Shown here piece by piece: positions 7,509 through 16,346 of a DNA stretch of 33,843 nt. Below the pieces are notes generated by a model. It was not told where the DNA came from. It ran no database searches and saw only the letters and a list, made by a program, of their open reading frames with translations. Both the position numbers and the translations under genes were made by a program. This DNA is from Hydrogenophilales bacterium (GTDB lineage Bacteria; Pseudomonadota; Gammaproteobacteria; Burkholderiales; Thiobacillaceae): the NCBI GenBank assembly GCA_024636775.1, contig JAGXGP010000028.1, forward strand, positions 1 through 33,843. The letters are read 5' to 3'. Numbering within the stretch: position 1 is the first letter of the stretch; each line of letters begins with the position of its first letter.

Positions 7509-9004
7509 GGCGGCGCCTCACGGTAGGTCAGGCTGAGGCCGAAGCGTACTACGGGCGCTTCGGCCGTATCGGGGCCGAAGGTTTTACCGGACAGGGTGCT
7601 GCTGGAATCGGCATTCACCGGGCTATTGCGCAAGCGGACCTCGAACACAGTGGGGACAGCCTGCAGGCGGCTCATGAAACGTTCAATGCGTTGCATGGCG
7701 GCGCGGTAGTTGCCGTCGAAAGTCGCGAGAGAAGCGTCGATATTGACAATGATCTGGCCTGAAGGTGTGAGCGTGTCGTCGGCCCATTCCAGCGTATTCA
7801 GGGTGATTTCTGGCGATGCATCCATGGCCTGCCCGACTGCGGCAAACAGTCCTCTGGCGTTGGGCTGCAGAGTATCAAGCTGGCGTGCCAGCGTGACGGT
7901 CTGTGCCAGTTGCTCGGGCGCGGCAGTTTGCACTGGAAATGAAGCCACAATGGTTTGATGCTGGGCCATTTGCTGCTGGCGCTGCTGGACGCGTTGCTGG
8001 GTCTGGTCATTGAGGTCCTGAGCCTGCAACCAGTAGGCAGAAGTTATCCCCAGTCCCAGCATCGCGATGAGTCCGGCAGCCGCATGCAGGCTGCGCCGCC
8101 AGCGAAACTCGGTGTACCGCTGCAGCAGTTCGGGTGGCGCCAGATTGAGCTGGATGGCTTCGCCGGCAATAGCGACCAACGAGGCGACTTCTGGCGTAGC
8201 AGCCAAAAAATCTTCAGGCATGCGTAACGCATGGCCGAGCGTTGAAAGTTGTATCAGCCGAGTGCTGAATGCAGGATCGGCATTGAGTTGCGCCAGTGCA
8301 CTGTCCAATTGTCCACTGGGATCGAGCAGCAAGACGTGCAGGCGTGCTTCGCGCGGCAGGATGCGCTGTCCCGTAAGATACAGCTGTGTCTTGGCTATTT
8401 CATCGGCGGCATTGCCCGGCAATTGCGTGGGCGAATCGCCGCCGATCAGACGTGAAAATCGCAGCATGCCTTCGTGATAGTAGGAAAGCCGCAAATTGCT
8501 GTTGAGGCGACAAGCCAGCAGGGTGTGTGTTTCCTGAACACGCAGTTTGCCCAGCAAGTGCTGGCAGGCTTTTGCCAGTGGGGTAATGCCAGACAACGGC
8601 ACCTGCGCACGGTGCAGCACGGAGAGCCAGGGCATCAGCCAGTCGGTATCGGTCAGGGCGGCCAGGAGGTAGCGATCGTCGCGGCGGCCCGTCGTTTCGC
8701 GTTTTTGCAGCCACGCGCCGGTAAAGCGTGCATTGCGAAATACCTGCTTGAGTTTGCGCGCGAGCAATTCGTCGCGTGAATGCCCTTGTACGTGGGGCAT
8801 GATTTCGCTGCGGTAATCTTCGTCGACGGTGTCGACGACCAGCAGCACCGGCAGGCTGGCATGCTCTTCAATGACCTGTCGGAACGCGGCCAGCCCTTTT
8901 GCGTTGTCAGGAAACTCGCCCAGCCAGTGCATGTGGCCCGGACGCCAGTCGAGCACACCAATCTTGTTGGGTGTGGCAAGCAGAATGAGTCGGTGGTCAA
9001 ACAT
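7505..9004 (-). CDS. mshI: MshI-like pilus assembly protein (PilM/PilN-type fusion)
   Basis: About 499 residues. The N-terminal ~290 residues are cytoplasmic and resemble the actin-like ATPase fold of MshI/PilM/GspL. One membrane helix follows (residues ~308-326, LIAMLGLGITSAYWL), then a Gln-rich coiled coil (QQRVQQRQQQMAQ) and a periplasmic domain like PilN. One protein therefore combines the cytoplasmic and membrane parts that are separate in PilM-PilN systems. It should recruit the MshE ATPase to the membrane and pair with MshJ. The stop of mshG overlaps the start as TGATG; a GTG directly before the ATG (9007) is an alternative start. The family assignment is mainly from layout and neighbours. 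Confidence 0.78.
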   Translation of the reverse strand: MFDHRLILLATPNKIGVLDWRPGHMHWLGEFPDNAKGLAAFRQVIEEHASLPVLLVVDTVDEDYRSEIMPHVQGHSRDELLARKLKQVFRNARFTGAWLQKRETTGRRDDRYLLAALTDTDWLMPWLSVLHRAQVPLSGITPLAKACQHLLGKLRVQETHTLLACRLNSNLRLSYYHEGMLRFSRLIGGDSPTQLPGNAADEIAKTQLYLTGQRILPREARLHVLLLDPSGQLDSALAQLNADPAFSTRLIQLSTLGHALRMPEDFLAATPEVASLVAIAGEAIQLNLAPPELLQRYTEFRWRRSLHAAAGLIAMLGLGITSAYWLQAQDLNDQTQQRVQQRQQQMAQHQTIVASFPVQTAAPEQLAQTVTLARQLDTLQPNARGLFAAVGQAMDASPEITLNTLEWADDTLTPSGQIIVNIDASLATFDGNYRAAMQRIERFMSRLQAVPTVFEVRLRNSPVNADSSSTLSGKTFGPDTAEAPVVRFGLSLTYREAPP

Positions 9005-10209
9005 CACAATGGCAGATTCCCGATCAGGTCGTAGATGGGCAACAGCACCGAGACCAAAATACCACCGAGCAGAATGCCGAGAATGGCCGTGAGCATGGGC
9101 TCGAGCACCCTAAGACCATTTTCAATCGATTCGAGCACTTCCCGGTTATAGAAAAACGTCACGTTATCCAGTGCTTCATCGAGCGCACCGGTCGTCTCAC
9201 CCACGCGCAGCATGCGGATCACCAGCGGCGGAAACAGCGCCTGCGCCTGAAAGCTTTCGGACAGCCCCTTGCCGTCTGAAATTTGCTGCGCGGCGCGATG
9301 AATGCCACGGGCAATCACCCGGTTGCCGGCTACGGCTTCGCCCGCGCGTAACGCGTCGAGCACCGTGACGCCCGAGCGGTACATCATCGCCAATGTGTTG
9401 GTAAAACGTGACAGCACGATCTTCTGCACGATGGGCCCGATAATGGGTAGCCGTAATTGGGCGTTGTCCCACCATTCGTGTCCCGCTTCGCTCTTTTTTA
9501 TCCATAGCGGTAATCCCACCCCCAGTGCGAGTGCCAGCAACAGGCCCACCAGCCAATATGAGCGCACCGCACTCGATACCGCCATCAGGATCAGCGTCGG
9601 CAGCGGCATCGCAACGCCCATGGTCTTCACCAACGAGAGCACCTGTGGCACCAGATAAATCAGTAAAAACAGAATGGCCGCGCCCACCACGACCAGAACC
9701 AGCGCCGGATAGATCATCAACTGTTTTGATTTGGCGGCCACTTCATCTTGCCATTTGAGCGATTCGGCCAAACGCTCGAATACCGCGTCAAGCAGCCCGG
9801 TCTGTTCGCCCGCCTTGATGCTGTGAACGAACACGGTACCGAACACAGCCGGGTGCGCAGCCAATGCTTGCGATAGCACTTTGCCCCCCTCCAGATCTTC
9901 CAGCAGCGCGGTCAGTACATCGCGAAAACCACGCTTTTCCATGGTGTCGCGCAAGTCGCGCAAGCCATCAAGCAAGGGAATCCCGGCGCGGGTGATATAG
10001 CGCATATGGATGCAGAAAGTCACCAGATCGCGCCGCGTGACCCGCTCGCGGCCGCTGGGCGCGTATTGCCGCGACAGTTCCGACAGGGTGATGAGGTCGA
10101 GCCCCATGCGCTTCAGGCGCAGTTCGAGGTCGACGTCGTTGACGGCAGAGAGCACGCCCTTGACCGAGCGTCCGGTTTGGTCGATGGCGCGGTAGTCAAA
10201 GAAGGGCAT
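9004..10209 (-). CDS. mshG: MshG, GspF/PilC-family inner-membrane platform protein
   Basis: A 401-residue polytopic protein of the type II secretion F family. Two copies of the cytoplasmic F domain are visible: residues ~65-190 (ITRAGIPLLDGL, AGEQTGLLD) and ~270-390 (MYRSGVTVLDALRAGE, RVGETTGALD). Each is followed by membrane helices, with a third pair near the C-terminus (LGILLGGILVSVLLPIYDL). It forms the platform on which the MshE ATPase acts to insert or remove pilin subunits. The ATG at 10209 has GAGG about 11 nt upstream. The length matches the family. It is separated from mshE by 83 nt, one of the few real gaps in the operon. Confidence 0.93.
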   Translation of the reverse strand: MPFFDYRAIDQTGRSVKGVLSAVNDVDLELRLKRMGLDLITLSELSRQYAPSGRERVTRRDLVTFCIHMRYITRAGIPLLDGLRDLRDTMEKRGFRDVLTALLEDLEGGKVLSQALAAHPAVFGTVFVHSIKAGEQTGLLDAVFERLAESLKWQDEVAAKSKQLMIYPALVLVVVGAAILFLLIYLVPQVLSLVKTMGVAMPLPTLILMAVSSAVRSYWLVGLLLALALGVGLPLWIKKSEAGHEWWDNAQLRLPIIGPIVQKIVLSRFTNTLAMMYRSGVTVLDALRAGEAVAGNRVIARGIHRAAQQISDGKGLSESFQAQALFPPLVIRMLRVGETTGALDEALDNVTFFYNREVLESIENGLRVLEPMLTAILGILLGGILVSVLLPIYDLIGNLPL

Positions 10210-10292
10210 GGTTAATTACGCCTCGCCATGGGCTTGCGAAAAGCGAAGTAGTCGCAAGTGCGTGCGCGGCAGAACCGAAACAAACTTCATCC

Positions 10293-11990
10293 TCACACCC
10301 GCCCGGTTAAGTCGACCACCCGCGCTACTTCCGCCAGCGAGGTGATGCCATCTTTCACCCGCTGGATGCCGTCTTCTGCCAGGGGATGGTAACCATGCTC
10401 GAGTGCGGCGCGACGTATTTCGTGGAGCGGAGCGTGATTGGCCACGAGTTCATCCAGCGTGGGGTCCATCCGCAGCAGTTCGATCAGCGCCAGCCGGCCT
10501 TTGTAGCCTTTGTTGCTGCAACCCGGGCAGCCGACAGCGCGGTAGATCTGCGGCGGCTGGGCCGGATCGGCACCGAGGAGGCCGATCTCATGTTCGTCCG
10601 GCGTGTAGGCTTCCTTGCACTTCGGGCAGAGTTTTCGGATCAGCCGTTGCGCGACAACACCGATGATGTTGCCGGACAGAATGCCGGGCTGGATACCGAT
10701 GTCCATCAGGCGCGGAAATACGCCGAGCGCGGAGTTGGTGTGCAGAGTGGTAAACACCTGGTGGCCGGTCATGGCGGCACGGAAGGCCATTTCGGCAGTG
10801 TCCTTGTCGCGGATTTCACCGACCAGGATGATGTCGGGGTCCTGTCGCATGATCGAGCGGATGCCGTTGGCAAAATCGAGCTTGATCGTTTCGTTGACTG
10901 AACTCTGGCGCATCAGCGTGACCGGATATTCGACCGGGTCTTCCAGCGTCATGATGTTGACGGTCTCGTTATTCAGATGCGAGAGCATCGAATACAGCGT
11001 GGTGGTTTTACCGGAGCCGGTTGGCCCGGTAACGACCAGAATGCCTTCCGGTCGCGCCATCATCAGGTGCAATTCACGCAGGGCCTTGGGGGTGAATCCC
11101 ATCTGTTCCAGCGGCACGATGGACTTTTCGCGGTCGAGTATGCGCAGCACCAGATTTTCGCCGTGAATGCCCGGTTGAGATGACACCCGGAAATCGATCG
11201 GGCGACCGTTCAGCGTCAATGACATGCGGCCATCCTGCGGCGCGCGCGTCTCCGCGATGTTCATCCCGGACAGCACTTTCAGTCTCACCAGGATGCCCGG
11301 CCAATAGGTTTTATGCAGGCTGCGAATTTGCTCCAGCACGCCGTCGATGCGGTAGCGGATGCGCAAAAAAGCGTGCTCGGGCTCGAAGTGGATGTCGGAG
11401 GATTCGCGCTTCATCGCATCGGTGAGGAGTGCGCCGACCAGCCGTACCACCGGCTGGGTGTATTCCTCCGTCTCGGGATTGAGGCTGGCGTAATCGACCT
11501 CGCCGGTTTCGATTTCGCGCAGAATGCCATCGAGCGAAAGGTCAAAGCCGTAGAACTTGTCGATGCATTCGAGCAGTTGGGCTTCGGCCGCCAGCAGGGT
11601 GTAGATTTCAAGCTGGCCGCCGAGTGCGGCTTTTAATTGGTCGAGTGCGACGACGTTGAACATGTCGGTGGTCGCCAGCGTCAGGATATTGCGCGTCGCG
11701 TCGTGGGCAATGGGGAGCAGGTGGTGGCGGCGGGCGAATTCCTCGGGCACCAGTTGCAAGGCCTCGGAATCGGCGACCACCTGGGAGAGATCGATACCCT
11801 GGCTGCCCAGCGCGTTGGCAAGCTGGTCGCGCAGCACCGCTTCGGTCATGAAGCCAAGCGCAACCAACTGGCGCCCAATGGGCAGGCCGGTGGTTTTTTG
11901 TTCTTTTAGACCAATGCGCAGCTGGTCGGTGGTGATGAGGCCCTGAGAAATCAGGGTTTCACCCATGCGGAGTTTTTTACGACGCTCCAT
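10293..11990 (-). CDS. mshE: MshE, GspE/PilB-family pilus extension ATPase with MshEN domain
   Basis: A 565-residue hexameric ATPase that drives pilus polymerisation at the inner membrane. The N-terminus holds an MshEN-type region with two tandem half-motifs: RMGETLISQG...LKEQ (residues 9-32) and IGRQLVALG...LANA (~38-60). In the family this binds c-di-GMP. The ATPase core has Walker A GPTGSGKT (322-329), an Asp box around IMTLEDPVEYP, Walker B DPDIILVGEIRD and a His box TTLHTNSA. A four-cysteine zinc knuckle (CPKC ... CPGC) lies near residue 480. The ATG at 11990 is supported by AGGA 7 nt upstream, overlapping the mshN stop. An in-frame ATG at 11966 would remove the first residues of the c-di-GMP motif. 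Ten bases separate it from mshN. Confidence 0.95.
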   Translation of the reverse strand: MERRKKLRMGETLISQGLITTDQLRIGLKEQKTTGLPIGRQLVALGFMTEAVLRDQLANALGSQGIDLSQVVADSEALQLVPEEFARRHHLLPIAHDATRNILTLATTDMFNVVALDQLKAALGGQLEIYTLLAAEAQLLECIDKFYGFDLSLDGILREIETGEVDYASLNPETEEYTQPVVRLVGALLTDAMKRESSDIHFEPEHAFLRIRYRIDGVLEQIRSLHKTYWPGILVRLKVLSGMNIAETRAPQDGRMSLTLNGRPIDFRVSSQPGIHGENLVLRILDREKSIVPLEQMGFTPKALRELHLMMARPEGILVVTGPTGSGKTTTLYSMLSHLNNETVNIMTLEDPVEYPVTLMRQSSVNETIKLDFANGIRSIMRQDPDIILVGEIRDKDTAEMAFRAAMTGHQVFTTLHTNSALGVFPRLMDIGIQPGILSGNIIGVVAQRLIRKLCPKCKEAYTPDEHEIGLLGADPAQPPQIYRAVGCPGCSNKGYKGRLALIELLRMDPTLDELVANHAPLHEIRRAALEHGYHPLAEDGIQRVKDGITSLAEVARVVDLTGRV

Positions 11991-11999
11991 GCGATGTTC

Positions 12000-13199
12000 C
12001 TACCGAACCGATTTGAGTTGTTGCACGCGCGCTTCGGCTTGGGCGCGATCGAAGCGGTGCACGCCTCCGATCGCGATCGCCTTCTCGTAATACCTCAGCG
12101 CGGCGGTAGTCTGCCGCAACTGATCGAGACTGACAGCAAGATTGAACGCGTAATCGGCATTGTCTGGGGCATTGCGATAGGCCTCGAAATACGCGGCCTG
12201 GGCATCGCTCCAACGCTTCTGGTCTGCATACAGGTTACCGAGCGTTTGGTAGAGCTGCGGACTGGGATCGCGGTCGATCAGCGTTTTCAGACGGCTTTCT
12301 GCCGCCAGGCTGTCGGTATTGCCCAACAGGTCGAGCAGGGCAGCTTGAGCAGCAGCGTTGCGCGGATCATTGTCCAGCACTTCGCGGTACAGGCGTTGTG
12401 CGTCAACCTCGCGATTCTGCACGCTGGCAATGGCGGCTAATCCCAACATGGCATCCACGCTACGGTTGCGCGCCGCAGCCTGAGTGTAAAGCCGTTGTGC
12501 TTCGGTCAGTGTACCGCGCTGATAGGCGGCGTAGGCCTGGCTGAGCAAAGCGGTGTGAACATCGGGCTGGAACTGCACCGGCGCGGCAGGCGGGGGGGCT
12601 ATGGTTCTGTTGGGGGGGCTGCTCGAGCGAACACTGCGGGTTGTGACAGAGGAGACTGAAATGGATTGCTCAGGCGCAGGCGCGGTCACTTGAGCGGGCG
12701 CTGATAGGGGGTCGGCTGTCGCCGTTGCGGGTTCCGAACGCGGCAACGGAGGCGTGTGGGCCAATGCAGCGGGCGCGTGAGCAGAAGGGGTTGCTGGCGT
12801 CGGACTGAGGGGGGCGGGTGCAGCGACAAATGGCGTAACGGAGGGCGTAATAACATTTGCTGGAGGCGTGGTTACCGCAGCAGGGGGCCGTAATTCAAAA
12901 TACAGGTAAATCCCGTAGCCCACTGCAACGAGTGCAGCAAGCAGTGCAACCAGCGGCACCAGCGAGAGCTGCGGCCAGCGAAAAGCCGGCGCGAGTCGCG
13001 GCGCGTCTGGTGCCAGACCGCTTGGGCCAAACAACAAGCCCGGCGGCTCTATCCATTCGGGATCTTTATCCGTCCCGGTGGCAGACAGGGGCTCCAGTTC
13101 AAGGTCCCCCTCACCACGACCCGGCCCGGTTTCACCGGCCTCGGGCTTGGCCGCATGGGCGGCTTCAGCCTGCTTCAGCGCTTTGAGAAGCAGGCTCAA
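12000..13199 (-). CDS. mshN: MshN-like TPR protein with TTG start
   Basis: A 399-residue bitopic protein. It opens with the conserved MSLLLKALKQAE of MshN/GspB/ExeB-like proteins. One membrane helix (residues ~77-100) is followed by a long Pro/Ala/Thr-rich periplasmic linker (~105-205) and a C-terminal array of TPR-like helices (~210-395; YAAYQRGTLTEAQRLY, YQTLGNLYADQKRW, YAFNLAVSLDQL). It probably scaffolds secretin or pilus parts across the periplasm. The start is TTG at 13199: no ATG or GTG exists between the upstream in-frame stop (about 13215) and this point, the family N-terminus begins exactly there, and GGAG lies 6 nt upstream. It follows mshL by 25 nt. Confidence 0.8.
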   Translation of the reverse strand: MSLLLKALKQAEAAHAAKPEAGETGPGRGEGDLELEPLSATGTDKDPEWIEPPGLLFGPSGLAPDAPRLAPAFRWPQLSLVPLVALLAALVAVGYGIYLYFELRPPAAVTTPPANVITPSVTPFVAAPAPLSPTPATPSAHAPAALAHTPPLPRSEPATATADPLSAPAQVTAPAPEQSISVSSVTTRSVRSSSPPNRTIAPPPAAPVQFQPDVHTALLSQAYAAYQRGTLTEAQRLYTQAAARNRSVDAMLGLAAIASVQNREVDAQRLYREVLDNDPRNAAAQAALLDLLGNTDSLAAESRLKTLIDRDPSPQLYQTLGNLYADQKRWSDAQAAYFEAYRNAPDNADYAFNLAVSLDQLRQTTAALRYYEKAIAIGGVHRFDRAQAEARVQQLKSVR

Positions 13200-13224
13200 G
13201 GCGTGCTCCGCACGTCAGGCTTGA

Positions 13225-15000
13225 TCACTGGGCACTCCGACTGGGGAGCAAGCGCTGGAACTGGCGCAGTTCATCGCTTTCCAGCGTGGGATTTGTAACG
13301 ACAATCGGGCGCAGAAAAATCACCAGTTCGGTCTGGCTGTTGATGCGCTCGTGTTGGCCGAAGATGGCACCGACCCCCTCGGGGCGGGACAGGCCTGGCA
13401 AGCCATCTCGGGCGTTGTTGCTGTCGTCCTGGATCAAGCCGCCGAGGACGACGGTTTGGCCGCTGCGAATCTGTAACAATGATTCCATCTCACGGACCTG
13501 GATGACCGGGACCTTGTTGCTGATGTTGAGTCCGCCTTGTTTTAATAATGGGCTGGGGTCTTCTACGTCGCCAACTTTGCGGGTGATGGTTGGGCGAACT
13601 GTTAGGGAAACAAGGCCGTTGTCACCAATCTGGGGTGTCACGCTCATGACTACACCTACCGGAACAGTATGGACTTCAGTTTTGACGGCTGAGGGGATAA
13701 CAAGCCCTGACGCGGTGATGGTGCCCTGTGCTACGTCTATGGAAAAATAGACTAAATTGTTGACCACTTTGAGTAAAGCGGTCTGGTTGTTAAGCGCCAT
13801 CAATTTAGGACTCGATAGCACCTTGGTATTGCCATAGGATTCCAGTAAGTCAATCGTTGCCTTGAAATCCCATTTATCGTTGTTTGTGTAGGCAATGTTG
13901 AAAAATGGCGAAAGCGCATTTGCCAAATTGGTGCCCCCAGTTCCTGCGCCGACGGTATTCACCGTCCAGCCGGTGACACCTGAAACCAGGTTTTGCCAGT
14001 TGATTCCGGCGCGATATTGATCCTTGAGTGTGACTTCGACAATGGTAGCCTCTATCAATACTTGACGCTGTGCAGATTGCATTACGCGATCAATGTATTG
14101 CTGCACCAGTTCCTGCTGTTTTGCGGTGCCTAGAACCGAGATTGTGCCTGCCATTGGGTTGGCCGCGACATCGTACTTACCGTCACCCACTGGCTGGTTG
14201 GCAAACGCTGCTGTAAACAGGCTGGCTGCGCCTGCCCCCGCTTTGCTGGCCGCTTCGGCCTGCGACACCCGTTCGGCGCGGGCGATTTTCTCGGCATCCA
14301 GCCGGGCGGCGCGTTCTTCGTTGTTCTGGGTGACAGCGCGGGTGCCGGCGAGAATGGTTCGGATGTTGTCTGCCAATACCGTCCACAAGTCGTTGTTGGA
14401 CTGGCTGGACACGGTGGTGTTGGATGAGTTTCCACCTATCGCAGACGAACCGCCTGCTGTTCCTACGCTGCCGCCGGTGCTGGCAATTTGCGCCGCCACC
14501 CCCACGCTGGAGGTGGTGTTGCGAGCGACGTTCACATAATTGACGGAATAGGTTTTGACGTAGGGGGTGTCAGGCATGATCGACACGGTGCGGCCATTCA
14601 ATTCGTAGCGAAGATCAGCCTGTCGCGCGATGCGGTCGAGGATGGCGGGTAGCGGTTCCTGAACGGCATTGAGTGAGACGCGACCGGAGATGCCCGGATG
14701 CAGATCGATGTTGTACTGGGTATCCCGGGCGATGGAAAACAGCAGATCCTTGACCGGCACATCGTTGACCACCACGGTGTAGGTGGGCACCGGGGCGCTG
14801 GGCTGAGGGGGCGCCAAGGTGGGGGCGGCTCTAACCGGTGCCGGTGGCGGAGTAGCCGATGCGGCGGTTTGAACGGGCTGGTTGATATGGCCGGGCGACG
14901 TGTCAAACGCTTTGGGAGGCACACAGCCCCCGATCAGTAGCAAGCTGATCAGCCCTGGACCGGTCAATAAGAAGCGTTTCAATACAGCGTTCATCTTCAT
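13225..15000 (-). CDS. mshL: MshL, outer-membrane secretin lipoprotein
   Basis: A 591-residue secretin of the PulD/PilQ superfamily through which the pilus crosses the outer membrane. A lipoprotein signal ends at LLLIGGC (Cys26). A Pro-rich linker leads to an STN/N0-like domain (residues ~74-145; VPVKDLLFSIARDTQYNI). An unusual Gly/Ser/Asn-rich loop and an Ala/Glu/Arg-rich helix (~190-290) precede an N1-type domain. The secretin core runs from ~325 to 575, with VLIEATIVEV, VLSSPKLMALNNQTA, VPVGVVMSVTPQI and SGQTVVLGGLIQDD. The ATG overlaps the stop of mshM (ATGA). Length and domain order fit MshL. Confidence 0.93.
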   Translation of the reverse strand: MKMNAVLKRFLLTGPGLISLLLIGGCVPPKAFDTSPGHINQPVQTAASATPPPAPVRAAPTLAPPQPSAPVPTYTVVVNDVPVKDLLFSIARDTQYNIDLHPGISGRVSLNAVQEPLPAILDRIARQADLRYELNGRTVSIMPDTPYVKTYSVNYVNVARNTTSSVGVAAQIASTGGSVGTAGGSSAIGGNSSNTTVSSQSNNDLWTVLADNIRTILAGTRAVTQNNEERAARLDAEKIARAERVSQAEAASKAGAGAASLFTAAFANQPVGDGKYDVAANPMAGTISVLGTAKQQELVQQYIDRVMQSAQRQVLIEATIVEVTLKDQYRAGINWQNLVSGVTGWTVNTVGAGTGGTNLANALSPFFNIAYTNNDKWDFKATIDLLESYGNTKVLSSPKLMALNNQTALLKVVNNLVYFSIDVAQGTITASGLVIPSAVKTEVHTVPVGVVMSVTPQIGDNGLVSLTVRPTITRKVGDVEDPSPLLKQGGLNISNKVPVIQVREMESLLQIRSGQTVVLGGLIQDDSNNARDGLPGLSRPEGVGAIFGQHERINSQTELVIFLRPIVVTNPTLESDELRQFQRLLPSRSAQ

Positions 15001-16340
15001 CCTGTTGGTAGCACTACGGTACGCATTTTGCCGACCGACCGCAGAAACGGAGAACCCGCAGGCATGGCAGGCAAGGTGCGCAGGGCTGCCATGGCCGTGT
15101 CACGATTGGGATACTCCCCCGCCAGGATCATCCAGGCGGGCTTACCCTGACTCAAACCATGCAGCACCCGCACCGGTTGTGGGGTGGCATGTCCAAATAT
15201 CATCAATAATACGGCTGCCTGAGCCGCTTCTTTAGCTGAGGCCACCTGAATCACGTGGGTACCGGGGGAGGCGGCAGCTAGCCAGTGTTGGGTTTGTCGG
15301 GCCAAATCGGTTACACGGGCGATGGATTCAACTACGGGGGCGGCGGTTACCGTGGCTTCGGGGAAAGCTGCGACAGAGGGGGACTGTGCAGCGGGAACGG
15401 CTGCCAGAGGCGAAGGCTTCTGCGACAGTGACTGCCACGCCACAAACACCAGCAAGCCGAGTGCGGCCGCGAGTCCTGCACTCAGCCACGCCCAGCGACG
15501 GTGTTCCGGTCGGATTAGAGGTCGTTGAGGGTGCGGTTGCATTTCAGCATCGCCCGCAGCGGCATCGAGGTGCGCCGAGGTGAGGGTATGGGTTTGCCCG
15601 GCGTAGGCCGCCAGCAAGGTCTTGTCGGCCAGCACGTTGATGCGGCGCGACAGTCCGCCCGAAATTCGGGTCATGCGCGTGATCAGTGATGGTGAAAATA
15701 GATCAGGGCCGCGATATCCCGCTACTGCCAGCCGTGACCGGAGGTAATCGGCGACTTCGGATTCTGCCAGCGGCGACAGGTTCAGGCTCAGCGTGATGCG
15801 GTCTTTCAACTGGCGGATACGTTGATCGGCCAATTGCACGTCGAGCTCGGGTTGACCAAACAGAACAATTTGCAGGAGCTTGTCGGTCGCGGTTTCCAGA
15901 TTGGTCAGCAGCCGCAGAAATTCCAGGTTGTCGAGTGCGATGCCTTGCGCTTCTTCGACAAACACCACGACACGCCGTCCGGTTTCGTGACGGGCCAGCA
16001 AGGCGCTATTGAGTTGGGCCAGCCGTGCTTGCCGGCTGGTCTCGGGGGTGTCAACGCCGAGGTCAGCCAGAATCGCCGCCAGCATGTCGTCGGGCGACAA
16101 GGTCGGATTGCCGAGATAAACGCTGTCGACGCTGTCGGGTAGCTGGGCAACCAGCTTGCGGCACAGCATGGTCTTGCCGCTACCGACTTCGCCCACCACC
16201 TTGATGATGCCTTCACCCTGAGCAATGGCGTAGAGCAGGGCTGCGAGCATTTCCCCGCGTTGACCACCGGCATACCAGTACTCGGTATTCGGCGTGATGC
16301 GAAAGGGGGCTTCGTTTAGACCGAAATAATCAAAATACAC
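14997..16340 (-). CDS. mshM: MshM, ExeA-type AAA ATPase with C-terminal SPOR-like domain
   Basis: A 447-residue protein. It begins with MYFDYFGLNEAPFRITP, the family N-terminus. The AAA domain has Walker A GEVGSGKT (residues 50-57), Walker B VVVFVEEAQ and a sensor segment LLQIVLFGQPEL. A membrane helix follows at ~282-300 (WLSAGLAAALGLLVFVAWQ) and then an Ala/Pro-rich linker. The last ~85 residues resemble a SPOR/DamX domain (THVIQVASAKE, KPAWMILAGEYPNRDTAMAAL). ExeA-type ATPases help the secretin pass or anchor in peptidoglycan, and a SPOR domain binds denuded glycan. The start is GTG at 16340, 7 nt after the regulator's stop, with a weak ribosome site; the conserved N-terminus supports it. 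Confidence 0.87.
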   Translation of the reverse strand: MYFDYFGLNEAPFRITPNTEYWYAGGQRGEMLAALLYAIAQGEGIIKVVGEVGSGKTMLCRKLVAQLPDSVDSVYLGNPTLSPDDMLAAILADLGVDTPETSRQARLAQLNSALLARHETGRRVVVFVEEAQGIALDNLEFLRLLTNLETATDKLLQIVLFGQPELDVQLADQRIRQLKDRITLSLNLSPLAESEVADYLRSRLAVAGYRGPDLFSPSLITRMTRISGGLSRRINVLADKTLLAAYAGQTHTLTSAHLDAAAGDAEMQPHPQRPLIRPEHRRWAWLSAGLAAALGLLVFVAWQSLSQKPSPLAAVPAAQSPSVAAFPEATVTAAPVVESIARVTDLARQTQHWLAAASPGTHVIQVASAKEAAQAAVLLMIFGHATPQPVRVLHGLSQGKPAWMILAGEYPNRDTAMAALRTLPAMPAGSPFLRSVGKMRTVVLPTG

Positions 16341-16346
16341 GTGAGC

